Part shown: one piece after another, positions 1 through 11,013 of the stretch | Position numbering within the stretch: position 1 is the stretch's first letter | Layout: every line of letters starts with the position of its first letter | From: Ampullaceana balthica | Taxonomy: Eukaryota; Mollusca; Gastropoda; Lymnaeidae | Assembly: GCA_944989445.1 (NCBI GenBank) | Contig: CALYLW010000016.1 | Span: 1,824,005-1,888,004 of the forward strand | DNA length: 64,000 bases | Direction of reading: 5' to 3' | Program-made: the position numbers and the translations under genes | Notes under the pieces: generated by a model | The model's input: the letters and a program-made list of their open reading frames with translations, nothing else | The model's database searches: none | What the model was told of the DNA's origin: nothing

Positions 1-1430
1 GGTGATGTAGTTAACATCAACATTGTGCTGTCTGGTGGTATAGTTAACATCAACAATGTGCTGTCTGGTGGTATAGTTAACATCAACAATGTGCTGTCTG
101 GTGGTATAGTTAACATCAACAATATGGTTTCTGGTGGTATAGTTAACATCAACAATGTGCTGTCTGGTGGTATAGTTAACATCAACAATGTTCTGTCTGG
201 TGGTATAGTTAACATCAACAATGTTCTGTCTGGTGGTATAGTTAACATCAACAATGTGCTGTCTGGTGGTATAGTTAACATCAACAATGTGCTGTCTGGT
301 GGTATAGTTAACATCAACAATGTTCTGTCTGGTGATGTAGTTAACATCAACAATGTTCTGTCTGGTGGTATAGTTAACATCAACAATGTGCTGTCTGGTG
401 GTATAGTTAACATCAACAATGTGCTATCTGGTGGTATAGTTAACATCAACAATGTGCTGTCTGGTGGTAAAGTTAACATCAACAATGGTCTGTCTTGTGG
501 TATAGTTAACATCAACATGTGCTGCCTGGTGGTATAGTTAACATCAACAATGTGCTGTCTGGTGGTATAGTTAACATCAACAATGCGCTGTCTGGTGGTA
601 TAGTTAACATCAACAATGCGCTGTCTGGTGGTATAGTTAACATCAACAATGTGCTGTCTGGTGGTGTAGTTAACATCAACAATGTGCTGTCTGGTGGTAT
701 AGTTAACATCAACAATGTGCTGTCTGGTGGTATAGTTAACATCAACAATGTGCTGTCTGGTGGTATAGTTAACATCAACAATGTTCTGTCTGGTGGTATA
801 GTTAACATCAACAATGTACTGTCTGGTGGTGTAGTTAACATCAACAATGTGCTGTCTGGTGGTGTAGTTAACATCAACAATGTGCTGTCTGGTGGTGTAG
901 TTAACATCAACAATGTGCTGTCTGGTGGTGTAGTTAACATCAACAATGTGCTGTCTGGTGGTATAGTTAACATCAACAATGTGCTGTCTGGTGGTATAGT
1001 TAACATCAACAATGTGCTGTCTGGTGGTATAGTTAACATCAACAATGTGCTGTCTGGTGGTATAGTTAACATCAACAATGTGCTGTCTGGTGGTATAGTT
1101 AACATCAACAATGTGCTGTCTGGTGGTATAGTTAACATCAACAATATAGTTTCTAGTGGTGTAGTTAATATCAACAATGTGCTGTCTGGTGGTATTGTTA
1201 ACATCAACAATGTGCTGTCTTGTGGTATAGTTAACATCAACAATATAGTTTCTAGTGGTGTAGTTAATATCAACAATGTGCTGTCTGGTGGTATTGTTAA
1301 CATCAACAATGTGCTGTCTTGTGGTATAGTTAACATCAACAATATAGTTTCTAGTGGTGTAGTTAATATCAACAATGTGCTGTCTGGTGGTATTGTTAAC
1401 ATCAACAATGTGCTGTCTTGTGGTATAGTT
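1..1430. repeat. 33-bp minisatellite, about 43 copies, cut by the window edge
   Basis: Tandem 33-bp units carry the conserved core GTTAACATCAACAAT followed by a variable part such as GTGCTGTCTGGTGGTATA. The array is already running at base 1, so its true start lies outside. Because 33 is a multiple of 3 and the unit lacks stops, long frames stay open on both strands (an 11-residue repeat VLSGGIVNINN on plus). A one-base-short unit near 510 shifts the frame, which argues against coding. From about 1141 the array changes to a 99-bp higher-order unit (three 33-mers) repeated three times. Each standard unit holds the palindrome GTTAAC. Confidence 0.95.
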
Positions 1431-2550
1431 ATCCACAACAGCATGACTTCTTACCATAGTGTCAGTCCATTATATAGACTATAACAGATATTTTTGATGG
1501 CTCTGCTATTCCTAAAGTTTTGTCAACCTCTATGGGTGACTATCCATTGTGTTAGTTATAAAAAAATAAAGGAAGTTTCTATTGATACGCAACATAAAAC
1601 AAAACATAAAGCTTATTTTAAACTAATTCCTTCTCTATAGTGTATAAATGTTCTATAACCCTAAATCCTAACCGCTCCATTACGCATAACTTTTGATTCG
1701 CCTGTGCCTGGAGAGAGGTATTGACATCCCGGAAACGACCAGCTCATATTATTCTCATTGAATCAAAGAGACAAACGGAAAAAAAACAATGAATTGATTT
1801 GATAGAGAAAACTGGATGAGATTAAGCCTGGAATCATTGACTCACTATTTTTAGCTTTACAGCCGAATGTAGCCAAGCGGGATAGGGGGTCGGTAGCTGG
1901 TCACTCATTTTCATGACCAGAATGGCCGATGGTCAGACCGTCGATTGGACGGCCATTTATTTTTCATCAGGGTGGACACTGGGCAAAATTAAACCTTTCG
2001 TCTTGCCTACTCCCTCCCCACTCTTCCCGCAAGTTCTTCCTTGGAACACTATCGACCACAACCAGAACCCCCCCCCCTTTTTTTTTCCGGGTTATTTTTT
2101 TATAATGTTTTTCATAAGAAGAAATTTATTTTTAATAACAGCAGGCCTGAATGACGAGAGTATTGCCATCAAGGTTGGCCGAGATGTCCACTATGAGAAC
2201 ATTTACAAAAATGTATTCAATCGTATAAATGAATGTGGACGCAAGTGTCAGGGTGTGTGTGTATGTATGTGCATATGTTGGTGTTTTTTTAAATAAATTT
2301 ATTATAATTTTTTAAAATCAGTTCTGGAGTTAAGAATAAAACCAAGCACATTGAAAAATGGCCAAATTGAAGAATTTGTGAAAACCAAGTACGTATAGAA
2401 AAGCGATTATTCAAGGATAAGTGTAACAAATTAAAAAAAAAGATTTGAGGTTTAAATAGGTTAAGTGAGATGAAAGGTAGACATTAGATTATAACGAAGG
2501 CATTAGAACATTAATCGTATGGAGCCCTGGTCTGGATTCAAGTTTAAACT
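1431..2550. other. unique AT-rich DNA, no gene seen
   Basis: No convincing exon, RNA gene or repeat. A homopolymer patch (C then T runs) lies near 2069-2087. A small inverted repeat AATGGCC/GGCCATT brackets 1920-1957. An open frame of 127 codons at 1913-2296 runs through the homopolymers and has no recognisable domain, so I do not call it. Confidence 0.6.
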
Positions 2551-3253
2551 GGTCAAACATCAGCTGGACAGTCACCACCATGACATGTCAAACATCTGCT
2601 GCACAGTCACCACCATGACAGGTCAAACGTCAGCGGAACAGTTACCACCATGACAGGTCAAACATCAGTTGGACAGTCACCACCACGACAGGTCAAATAT
2701 CATCTGGACAGTGACCACTACGACAGGTCAAAGATCAGCTGGACAGTCACCACCATGACAGGTCAAACATCAGCTGCACAGTCACCACCATGACAGGTCA
2801 AACATCTGCTGGACAGTCACCACCATGACAGGTCAAACGTCAGCGGAACAGTCACCACCATGACAGGTCAAACATCAGTTGGACAGTCACCACAATGACA
2901 GGTCAAATATCATCTGGACAGTGACCACTACGACAGGTCAAAGATCAGCTGGACAGTCACCACCATGACAGGTCAAACATCAGCTGCACAGTCACCACAA
3001 CGACAGGTCAATCATCAGCTGGACAGTCACCACCACGACATTTCAAACATCAGCTGCACAGTCACCACCATGACAGGTCAAACATCAGCATGACAGTCAC
3101 AGAAACGACAGGTCAAACATCAGCTGGACAGTCACCAAAACGACAGGTCAATCATCAGCTGGACAGTCACCACAACGACAGGTCAAACATCAGCTGGACA
3201 GTCACCACCATGACAGGTCAAACATCAGTTGGACAGTCACCACCACGACAGGT
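2551..3253. repeat. 35-bp minisatellite, about 20 copies
   Basis: Units share GGTCAAACATCAGCTGGACA followed by GTCACCACCATGACA, with substitutions such as GCGGAACA, GTTGGACA and ATATCATCTGG. A six-unit block (210 bp) beginning at 2621 recurs at 2831 with the same order of variants, so a higher-order duplication is layered on the basic repeat. A short plus-strand frame inside (3090-3272) is a by-product of the repeat. Confidence 0.92.
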
Positions 3254-3855
3254 AATTTATTTGCTGCAGTAAATGACATATAGTAAGGAATTATGAATAT
3301 GACATAAAGCTAGAAGACTTGGATTTGTTATGGATATGAAACATGTAATTTATGGATATGACTTATGGATTTATGATAACGCCTTGCCTTTGCAGCTAAA
3401 TCTCATAAATTTGACTTATCGATATGGGAATACAATCAAATTGCTTGTATCTAATGCCGCCTTTTCATGCCCGGCTCACACCTCTCGGCTCTCTGAAGTA
3501 TTTCTTTTTGTCCGTCACTATTAATCTCATGTCTGAAAAAAAATCTCGTTGAATGCCATTCACCCCACCCCACCTGCCAGCCAGATGTGGCCAGGGCCAA
3601 CGTGGCAAAGATGGACAAAGTAGTCTAGCAAAGTAGAAAAACTAAGGAGAGGTGATGTAGATGCTATTGAAACCTGTCCATTTCAGGAAACTAAATCAGG
3701 AACTGAGATATATGTAAACCTACTACTAACAAAGAAATGAATGACGTAACAAGGTAACTTTAGTTTGGACTGTCGCTATCTCCTCTGGTCTGGAGTTTTG
3801 TAAACAGTTTTAAGGGCGTATTTTTTCGGTGAATTTCAACGAGTTCTTTTATATC
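3254..3855. other. unique DNA, no gene seen
   Basis: Mixed-composition single-copy sequence. Short open frames (for example 3330-3524) lack recognisable motifs and splice context. Nothing supportable. Confidence 0.55.
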
Positions 3856-3984
3856 GAACTTGACAGGTAAGGGCTGCACTGAAATTGACAGGGTAGTAAG
3901 CACTGAACTTGACAGGTAAGGGCTGCACTGAAATTGACAGGGTAGTAAGCACTGAACTTGACAGGTAAGGGCTGCACTGAAATT
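3856..3984. repeat. 49-bp tandem repeat, 2.6 copies
   Basis: The block GAACTTGACAGGTAAGGGCT followed by GCACTGAAATTGACAGGGTA repeats with a 49-bp period. The copies are essentially identical, indicating a recent duplication. Each unit also carries the direct half-repeat TTGACAGG(T/G). Confidence 0.9.
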
Positions 3985-4103
3985 AATCCTGGAAACGTCA
4001 AAGTAAACACTTATTGATTTTTTTCTTCAAAAACTTTCTTAAAGTAAATTGCAATATTTATATATTTGAAACATGTCCAAGGAAATCTGACCCACGGAGT
4101 CAG

Positions 4104-4200
4104 TGTCTTGTTGTTGGGAACATATCGTGGTCACCGAAAGTAGACAGACGCCAGGGAGCTGTCGTGGCCACAACCTACAGGCCGGCCCCCCAGCTGTCTG
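4104..4200 (+). other. possible internal exon, unrecognised
   Basis: A GC-richer stretch in AT-rich surroundings stays open for about 32 codons. It reads CLVVGNISWSPKVDRRQG, continues to TTYRPAPQLS and ends at a good donor (CTG|GTGAGC). An upstream CAG at 4101-4103 could be the acceptor, but its polypyrimidine tract is poor. No family recognised and no phase-compatible neighbour found. It may be an exon of a plus-strand gene or chance. Confidence 0.22.
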
Positions 4201-4339
4201 GTGAGCACCAGTCCAATTGATTTAACCTTTTCCCCGACAAAATCCTTGTTTGAACTGACAATCCGCTCGAGTGGACGTAATCCGAGCCAAGACTTTCATA
4301 AAGGAGGAAGTTGTGTCATCTTCCTCAGTGAGCACAATA

Positions 4340-4378
4340 AACACACACACACAAACGCACGCACTCGCAGACACACAC
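4340..4378. repeat. CA-rich microsatellite
   Basis: Imperfect (AC)n interrupted by AAACGC and GCACTCGCAG, followed by another short (AC)n run. Confidence 0.8.
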
Positions 4379-4482
4379 GGACAAAAAAGGACATATTAAA
4401 AAAAAACAAGTGGGAATGAGCGTGAACAAGGGAGAATACTAGGGGAAATGTTGTCTCTGACTCTATGGAGATTTCTCCAATA

Positions 4483-5012
4483 CGAGTTTTTGTGTTTGTG
4501 TAGTGATTGGTCAAGTGAGTGTTTGTGTTTGTTTAGTGATTGGTCAAACGAGTTTTTGTGTTTGTTTAGTGATTGGTCAAACGAGTGTTTGTGTTTATGT
4601 AGTGATTGGTCAAACGATTGTTTGTGTTTGTGTAGTGATTGGTCAAACGAGTTTTTGTGTTTGTTTAGTGATTGGTCAAACGCGTTTTTGTGTTTGTTTA
4701 GTGATTGGTCAAACGAGTGTTTGTGTTTATGTAGTGATTGGTCAAACGAGTTTTTGTGTTTGTTTAGTGATTGGTCAAACGATTGTTTGTGTTTGTTTAG
4801 TGATTGGTCAAACGAGTGTTTGTGTTTATGTAGTGATTGGTCAAACGAGTTTTTGTGTTTGTGTAGTGATTGGTCAAACGAGTTTTTGTGTTTGTTTAGT
4901 GATTGGTCAAACGCGTTTTTGTGTTTGTTTAGTGATTGGTCAAACGAGTGTTTGTGTTTGTGTAGTGATTGGTCAAACGAGTTTTTGTGTTTGTCTAGTG
5001 ATTGGTCAAACG
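4483..5012. repeat. 33-bp minisatellite, 16 copies, each with an inverted CCAAT box
   Basis: Period 33 bp (AGTGATTGG at 4502, 4535 and onward). AGTGATTGGTCAAACG is nearly invariant, only the first unit differing (TCAAGTGAG). The other half varies: GAGTTTTTG, GAGTGTTTG, GATTGTTTG or GCGTTTTTG, then GTTTGTTT, GTTTATGT or GTTTGTGT. The reverse complement of the constant part, GACCAATCA, fits the NF-Y consensus. The unit length is a multiple of 3 and stop-poor, so three long frames are open across it; these are not genes. Confidence 0.95.
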
Positions 5013-6966
5013 GCATGTGCTGGGTTCGAAATGATCACAGTTCTTAAATACTGTATCGCTACGTTGAGATCTTTTGAAGAATCTTCTCTGTTATTCTAAT
5101 GAACATAACCAAAGACATGTTTTTAAGCCTATTGATATGTGTAGGTTATAAAGATATTGGAGGTAATTTAAAATCAGCGGACAAGGAATTATTTGACTAA
5201 GACTGGACATTTTTTTAAAAACAGTTTTGCAAGATTTATAAAGCAAAAGAAAACATGAACAGTAAAACTACATAAACTTTACACAATATATGTACTATAA
5301 ATAATATGTACACAATATGTATACAATATATCCTATACATTCCATATACACTTCATGCATGTCTTACATGGATTTACTATGAACCATACCGCTATGGGCT
5401 ACATCTTTAAACTTAACGATGTTTCAACAAGGACGTAGTATGATGACACAAGAATATATTTTATTGAGCCACCTACATTACATGTTCATATCTTGGTTCA
5501 ATCGACGAACCAACCAGAGAGTTGCATGTTCTTGCCGTTCATGAAGCTATTTCAACACCGTATTTCAGTCACCATCTAAGATTTAATCCAGGCGTAGTGT
5601 CTGATGACGACGAGTCCTTGAACTTGAAACAAACTCTCAACTCCAAAGAACAATATTACATAATCTCTGTGTAATCCATCACTCATGATTATAATGAAAT
5701 CGATGATATTGTATTTACCCTATTGTTATTGCCAAGTCTCTCCGATTATTTTCATTCTATGGGAATCATTGGTCTTCCCCCACCCATCCTCGTTCATTAT
5801 GCTTTACTACTGATATCGTCTGCTCTGGTTTACAGATCGTGTTCTGTTAGTTCCTTATTAATATATGTTACATTTGATTAGACATTTGTATTTCTTCTTC
5901 TCGTTTTTAAAAGACCTCGCCCGCCCCTCAACGAGAAACAACTCTAATCCACGTTGTATTGTGTTCTATCTCGTCAAAGCGCCGCACGAGACCATTGTGT
6001 TAGCTCCCAAGATTCTACAAGAATGCCAGTCAGTGCTAGAAGCAGTTCATACAATGTGCCATTAGCAGGACCTCACAAATTTTACACGCGCATCGTAAGG
6101 TGCGCACTTATCAACATTCTATACCAAATGTATGCTGCAAGCTTAACAGCTTTATCAAATTAAAAGACATAAGTACGCCGAGTTTGTCAAATAATTTAAT
6201 CTTTAAAATAATATTTTCAAGAAACAGGAATGACTCTCAAAATGTAGGTCTATTTGTGTCACAAACTTCGGATTAAATCCACATAACTTCTCAAAATGTG
6301 TTAGAAAGAACGAGCTGCTCATTGTCACGCCTAAATTTAAACAATACATTAACACCAAGGTATGAATGGTAGCATTATTTTTAAATCAAACTATGAATAA
6401 TAACATATTCAACATTAAATTATACCGATACAATCTTCAAGAGCAATTGCCAGCAACTGTGAATAAAAAAATAAGTCTAAAGAGCCTCTACAATAAATAA
6501 ATTATTTTAAGTTCCCTATTTAATTGATTTAAATCCAACCGCCGTATGTATTACTACATTTGCTGTGTAAACACTTTCTCGACAAGTCGTCAATTATAGA
6601 TAAATCCATATCCAATTTATGGACAACACATGTGTTCAATACTCCATGGATCGAAGTCTAATCCGCTCCACATTCGTGACGATTCCTCGTATAGTTTTAT
6701 TTGTATGACGTCAAAAATTTCCCATTGAGTCCAGTATTAGCAGGAAATCGATTTATTCATTTCCGAAAGTAGACAATTTGATTGAAGTTCAACTGTACCA
6801 GGTAATAAGTAAAAAACAACAATTCTTTAACTTTATTATTTTTTTTTAATATTGCAAATCATTGTGAGTTCGTTGTCCATATAATTCCGTAGTAGGCTTT
6901 AGTAGTAAACCTCATAATTTGTTTTTGTTGATGTTTGAAGGCATGCAAGGGACATAACCCCATGAA
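5013..6966. other. AT-rich DNA without a recognised gene
   Basis: About 2 kb with no clear exon, RNA or transposon. It contains a low-complexity patch of TATGTACA/ACAATATG words at 5280-5350. Short open frames at 5865-6163 have no domain and no splice-site support. Confidence 0.55.
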
Positions 6967-7062
6967 TCACGTGTACTTCATATCACGTGTACTTCATATC
7001 ACGTGTACTTCATATCACGTGTACTTCATATCACGTGTACTTCATATCACGTGTACTTCATG
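6967..7062. repeat. 16-bp tandem repeat, 6 copies, one E-box per unit
   Basis: Six nearly perfect units of TCACGTGTACTTCATA. Each contains the palindromic E-box CACGTG at 16-bp spacing. Whether bHLH factors use it is unknown. Confidence 0.93.
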
Positions 7063-7330
7063 CACAGATGAGTCGAGGAGATGACGAGTGAACGATGAGT
7101 ATTGATGAGGAAGGAGGGCGGTGTCTGAGGGAGGATGTGGATGAGGGACGAGAGAGGTGATGAGAGGGGAGTAAAGGAGGAAGTTGATGGGTTAAGGGAG
7201 ATGTTGGCGAATGAGTGAGAGTGATGTTGGATGAAGGTAGACGAGGGTATGAGGGTGAGTGTGGGTGTTTGAGGGAGAAATGTCGTGAATAAGGAAGGAG
7301 GAGGTAAGATGAATGAGGAGATTGTGGATA
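7063..7330. repeat. strand-asymmetric purine-rich low-complexity block
   Basis: The plus strand is dominated by degenerate GATGAG, GAGGAAGGAGG and GTGGATGAGGG words. The minus strand gives a Pro/Ser/Thr-rich open frame of 128 codons (7047-7433), explained by the composition bias. I see no clean period. Confidence 0.6.
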
Positions 7331-7471
7331 AGGTAATAGGAGGTTTGGGGTTTTTGTAAGAGTAACAATAGGTTTTTATGAATAGCTGGGGAATTAAAAC
7401 AGTAACTTTAAAAAGAAAATAAACACTAGACATTTATGAATGTTGGTATCTTGTGATGTGAGATTGTAAGA

Positions 7472-7503
7472 AACATGGCGGGAATAAATGTTGTAGCCAT
7501 GTT
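7472..7503. other. 8-bp inverted repeat AACATGGC/GCCATGTT
   Basis: AACATGGC at 7472-7479 and GCCATGTT at 7496-7503 form a perfect 8-bp stem around a 16-nt spacer. CGCCATCTTG, a YY1-like word, follows at once. It lies just before the 32-bp array. Function unknown. Confidence 0.5.
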
Positions 7504-7570
7504 CGCCATCTTGACGGAGAGCCGCTTTCACTCTCGCCAATAACAATCACAGTTGAGCTCATTCTTGTAC

Positions 7571-9140
7571 CAACACTGCTATACACGACTAAATCAAAGT
7601 ACCGACACTGCTATACACGACTAAATCAAAGTACCAACACTGCTATACACGACTAAATCAAAGTACCAACACTGCTATACACGACTAAATCAAAGTACCA
7701 ACACTGGTATACACGACTAAATCAAAGTACCAACACTGCTATACACGACTAAATCAAAGTACCAACACTGGTATACACGACTAAATCAAAGTACCGACAC
7801 TGGTATACACGACTAAATCAAAGTACCAACACTGGTATACACGACTAAATCAAAGTACCGACACTGGTATACACGACTAAATCAAAGTACCAACACTGCT
7901 ATACACGACTAAATCAAAGTACCAACACTGCTATACACGACTAAATCAAAGTACCAACACTGCTATACACGACTAAATCAAAGTACCAACACTGCTATAC
8001 ACGACTAAATCAAAGTACCAACACTGGTATACACGACTAAATCAAAGTACCAACACTGGTATACACGACTAAATCAAAGTACCAACACTGCTATACACGA
8101 CTAAATCAAAGTACCAACACTGGTATACACGACTAAATCAAAGTACCAACACTGGTATACACGACTAAACCAAAGTACCAACACTGGTATACACGACTAA
8201 ATCAAAGTACCAACACTGCTATACACGACTAAATCAAAGTACCAACACTGCTATACACGACTAAATCAAAGTACCAACACTGCTATACACGACTAAATCA
8301 AAGTACCAACACTGCTATACACGACTAAATCAAAGTACCAACACTGCTATACACGACTAATCAAAGTACCAACACTGGTATACACGACTAAATCAAAGTA
8401 CCGACACTGCTATACACGACTAAATCAAAGTACCGACACTGGTATACACGACTAATCAAAGTACCAACACTGGTATACACGACTAAATCAAAGTACCGAC
8501 ACTGGTATACACGACTAAATCAAAGTACCAACACTGGTATACACGACTAAATCAAAGTACCGACACTGGTATACACGACTAAATCAAAGTACCGACACTG
8601 GTATACACGACTAATCAAAGTACCAACACTGGTATACACGACTAAATCAAAGTACCAACACTGGTATACACGACTAAATCAAAGTACCAACACTGCTATA
8701 CACGACTAAATCAAAGTACCAACACTGCTATACACGACTAATCAAAGTACCAACACTGGTATACACGACTAAATCAAAGTACCGACACTGGTATACACGA
8801 CTAAATCAAAGTACCGACACTGCTATACACGACTAAATCAAAGTATCAACACTGCTATACACGACTAATCAAAGTACCAACACTGGTATACACGACTAAA
8901 TCAAAGTACCGACACTGCTATACACGACTAAATCAAAGTACCAACACTGCTATACACGACTAATCAAAGTACCAACACTGGTATACACGACTAAATCAAA
9001 GTACCAACACTGGTATACACGACTAAATCAAAGTACCGACACTGCTATACACGACTAAACGACTAAATCAAAGTACCGACACTGCTATACATGACTAAAT
9101 CAAAGTACTGACACTGCTGTACACGATTTAATCAAAGTGC
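7571..9140. repeat. 32-bp minisatellite, about 49 copies
   Basis: The unit reads CAACACTGCTATACACGACT then AAATCAAAGTAC. Two common biallelic positions (CAACAC/CGACAC and CTGCTAT/CTGGTAT) alternate along the array. Several units are 31 bp through loss of one A (CTAATCAAAG). Near 9054 a unit contains a 9-bp internal duplication. The last two units decay (TACATGAC, ACGATTTAATC). There are no unique spacers, so this is not CRISPR-like. Confidence 0.95.
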
Positions 9141-9499
9141 CAAGCTTTATTATTCCAACACACCCCCTCACCACTCACACGCACGGAGCGACCAACGTCA
9201 CTATAATAGCGTGTTCTTCTCCAATTTACATACAACATGCCGAGCCATTCGCTTATTGCCCTATTTTCTTGTTGAACTGACCATCAACAAATCTTACGGT
9301 CCATTAATTCCCCCCCCGCCGCAATAAAAAGCCATTGATCTGTTTGTAGGCCCGATTACCTGGCACATTCTTGTAACCTCCATGGGTAGCTTGTCCCCTG
9401 GCTGTTTGAACTAACACGGTTTTCTGTGGTGATGTTTGGGAGACAAGCAATTCTAAAGAAAAACGTTTACTTCGGATTTCTCGTTCAAAGAAAGAATGT
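9141..9499. other. unique spacer between two minisatellites
   Basis: No gene, RNA or repeat recognised. A C-run lies at about 9311-9317. Confidence 0.55.
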
Positions 9500-9878
9500 C
9501 ATGTAAAAGCTGAACGCCCATTCAGACGTGCTAACTTCATGTAAAAGCTGAACGCCCATTCAGACATGCTAACTTCATGTAAAAGCTGAACGCCCATTCA
9601 GACATGCTAACTTCATGTAAAAGCTGAACGCCCATTCAGACATGCTAACTTCATGTAAAAGCTGAACGCCCATTCAGACATGCTAACTTCATGTAAAAGC
9701 TGAACGCCCATTCAGACATGCTAACTTCATGTAAAAGCTGAACGCCCATTCAGACATGCTAACTTCATGTAAAAGCTGAACGCCCATTCAGACATGCTAA
9801 CTTCATGTAAAGGCTGAACGCCCATTCAGACATGCTAACTTCATGTAAAAGCTGAACGCCCATTCAGACATGCTAACT
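9500..9878. repeat. 38-bp minisatellite, 10 nearly identical copies
   Basis: The unit reads CATGTAAAAGCTGAACGCCC then ATTCAGACATGCTAACTT. Only two internal differences are seen (CAGACGTG in the first unit, AAGGCTG in the ninth) plus a changed end in the last. Such homogeneity indicates recent expansion or conversion. Confidence 0.95.
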
Positions 9879-10453
9879 AGCTCTTACTTAGAGATGATGA
9901 GATGGACGTCGAGCCGCCACTACTGTTCTCAGAGATTCATTCGTTGCCGACTTACGTCCCCGTGAGAATAAATAAGGCCACAGGCTGTGACTTTGTCAGT
10001 ACAAAACTACCCACTCGCCCTGCGCTGTTAATTACGATCATACTAACAAGACATCGGTCAATCATCGTTTTCCGCATTTTGACCACCATTAACATTTATA
10101 AAATCGATTATTTATAGCAGAAGGAGCTCAAAGTAACCATTCGATCTATTAAATGTCAACTTAGATAACTTCCCAGTGGGAGTATCGTGTACACCCTTAC
10201 TTACACAAACACAAAGGTTTTCAAATACTTCATTAACATTGGGCAGATAACTCCATCGCACCGAGTGACGTCCCTTGATCTCTACTCTCACAGAGTTGGT
10301 CCAGTGAGGGGACAACCCCTTGCATCCCCCTTTTCTATGGCAACATTAACTGGTACTGGTCACATTTGATTAAACTTCTCGCTATCAGGAGGCAATTCAC
10401 CCATTTCTGTGCCAAGAGGTGGGCTGGGCTGTTATGTGTTTTTTCCAGTCTTC
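9879..10453. other. unique DNA, no gene seen
   Basis: Short open frames on both strands (9902-10369) overlap one another and have no recognisable domain or splice support. Nothing else noticed. Confidence 0.5.
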
Positions 10454-11013
10454 TTGATAGTCGAGGGAGGGGGGTGGGTGAGTAATGGCTTGATGTGGTT
10501 GAAGTTGATAGTCGAGGGGGTGGGTGAGTAGTGACTTTAGGTGGTTGAAGTTGATAGTCGAGGGGGTGGGTGAGTAGTGGCTTGATGTGGTTGAAGTTGA
10601 TAGTCAGGGGGGGTGGGTGAGTAGTGGCTGGATGTGGTTGAAGTTGATAGTCAAGGGAGTGGGTGAGACGTGGCTTGATGTGGTTGAAGTTGATAGTCAG
10701 GGGGGGTGGGTGAGTAATGGCTTGATGTGGTTGAAGTTGATAGTCGAGGGGGTGGGTGAGTAGTGGCTTGATGTGGTTGAAGTTGATAGTCAGGGGGGTT
10801 GGGTGAGTAATGGCTTGATGTGGTTGAAGTTGATAGTCGAGGGGGTGGGTGAGTAGTGGCTTGATGTGGTTGAAGTTGATAGTCAGGGGGGGTTAGTGAG
10901 TAGTGGCTTGATGTGGTTGAAGTTGATAGTCGAGGGGTGGGTGAGTAGTGGCTTGATGTGGTTGAAGTTGATAGTCCAGGGGGGGTGAGTAGTCGCTTGA
11001 TGTGGTTGAAGTT
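10454..11013. repeat. 46-47-bp G-rich minisatellite, about 12 copies
   Basis: The unit has TTGATAGTCGAGGGGGTGGG followed by TGAGTAGTGGCTTGATGTGG and TTGAAG. Copies differ mainly in the G-run (TCGAGGGGG, TCAGGGGGGG, TCAAGGGAG), so unit length drifts. G-runs on the plus strand could form quadruplex-like structures. The complement reads as a Pro/Ser/Thr-rich repeat frame (10651-11094), which I attribute to the repeat. Confidence 0.93.

Noticed and set aside
25..1484. Long open frames with an 11-residue repeat, taken as a structural or adhesive protein
   Set aside because: They are explained by a 33-bp stop-free unit. Frames are open on both strands, a one-base deletion shifts frame midway, and no start, splice or terminal structure supports a gene.
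4396..5099. Repeat proteins on both strands (FDQSLNKHK and CLCSDWSNE types)
   Set aside because: Both arise from the same 33-bp minisatellite. No independent evidence of coding.
7571..9140. Regular 32-bp repeats resembling a CRISPR array
   Set aside because: The repeats are directly adjacent with no unique spacers, the setting is a eukaryotic intron-rich genome, and no cas-like genes are present.
10112..10369. Overlapping short frames on both strands
   Set aside because: Each is under 70 codons, they overlap each other, and none has a motif or splice site.
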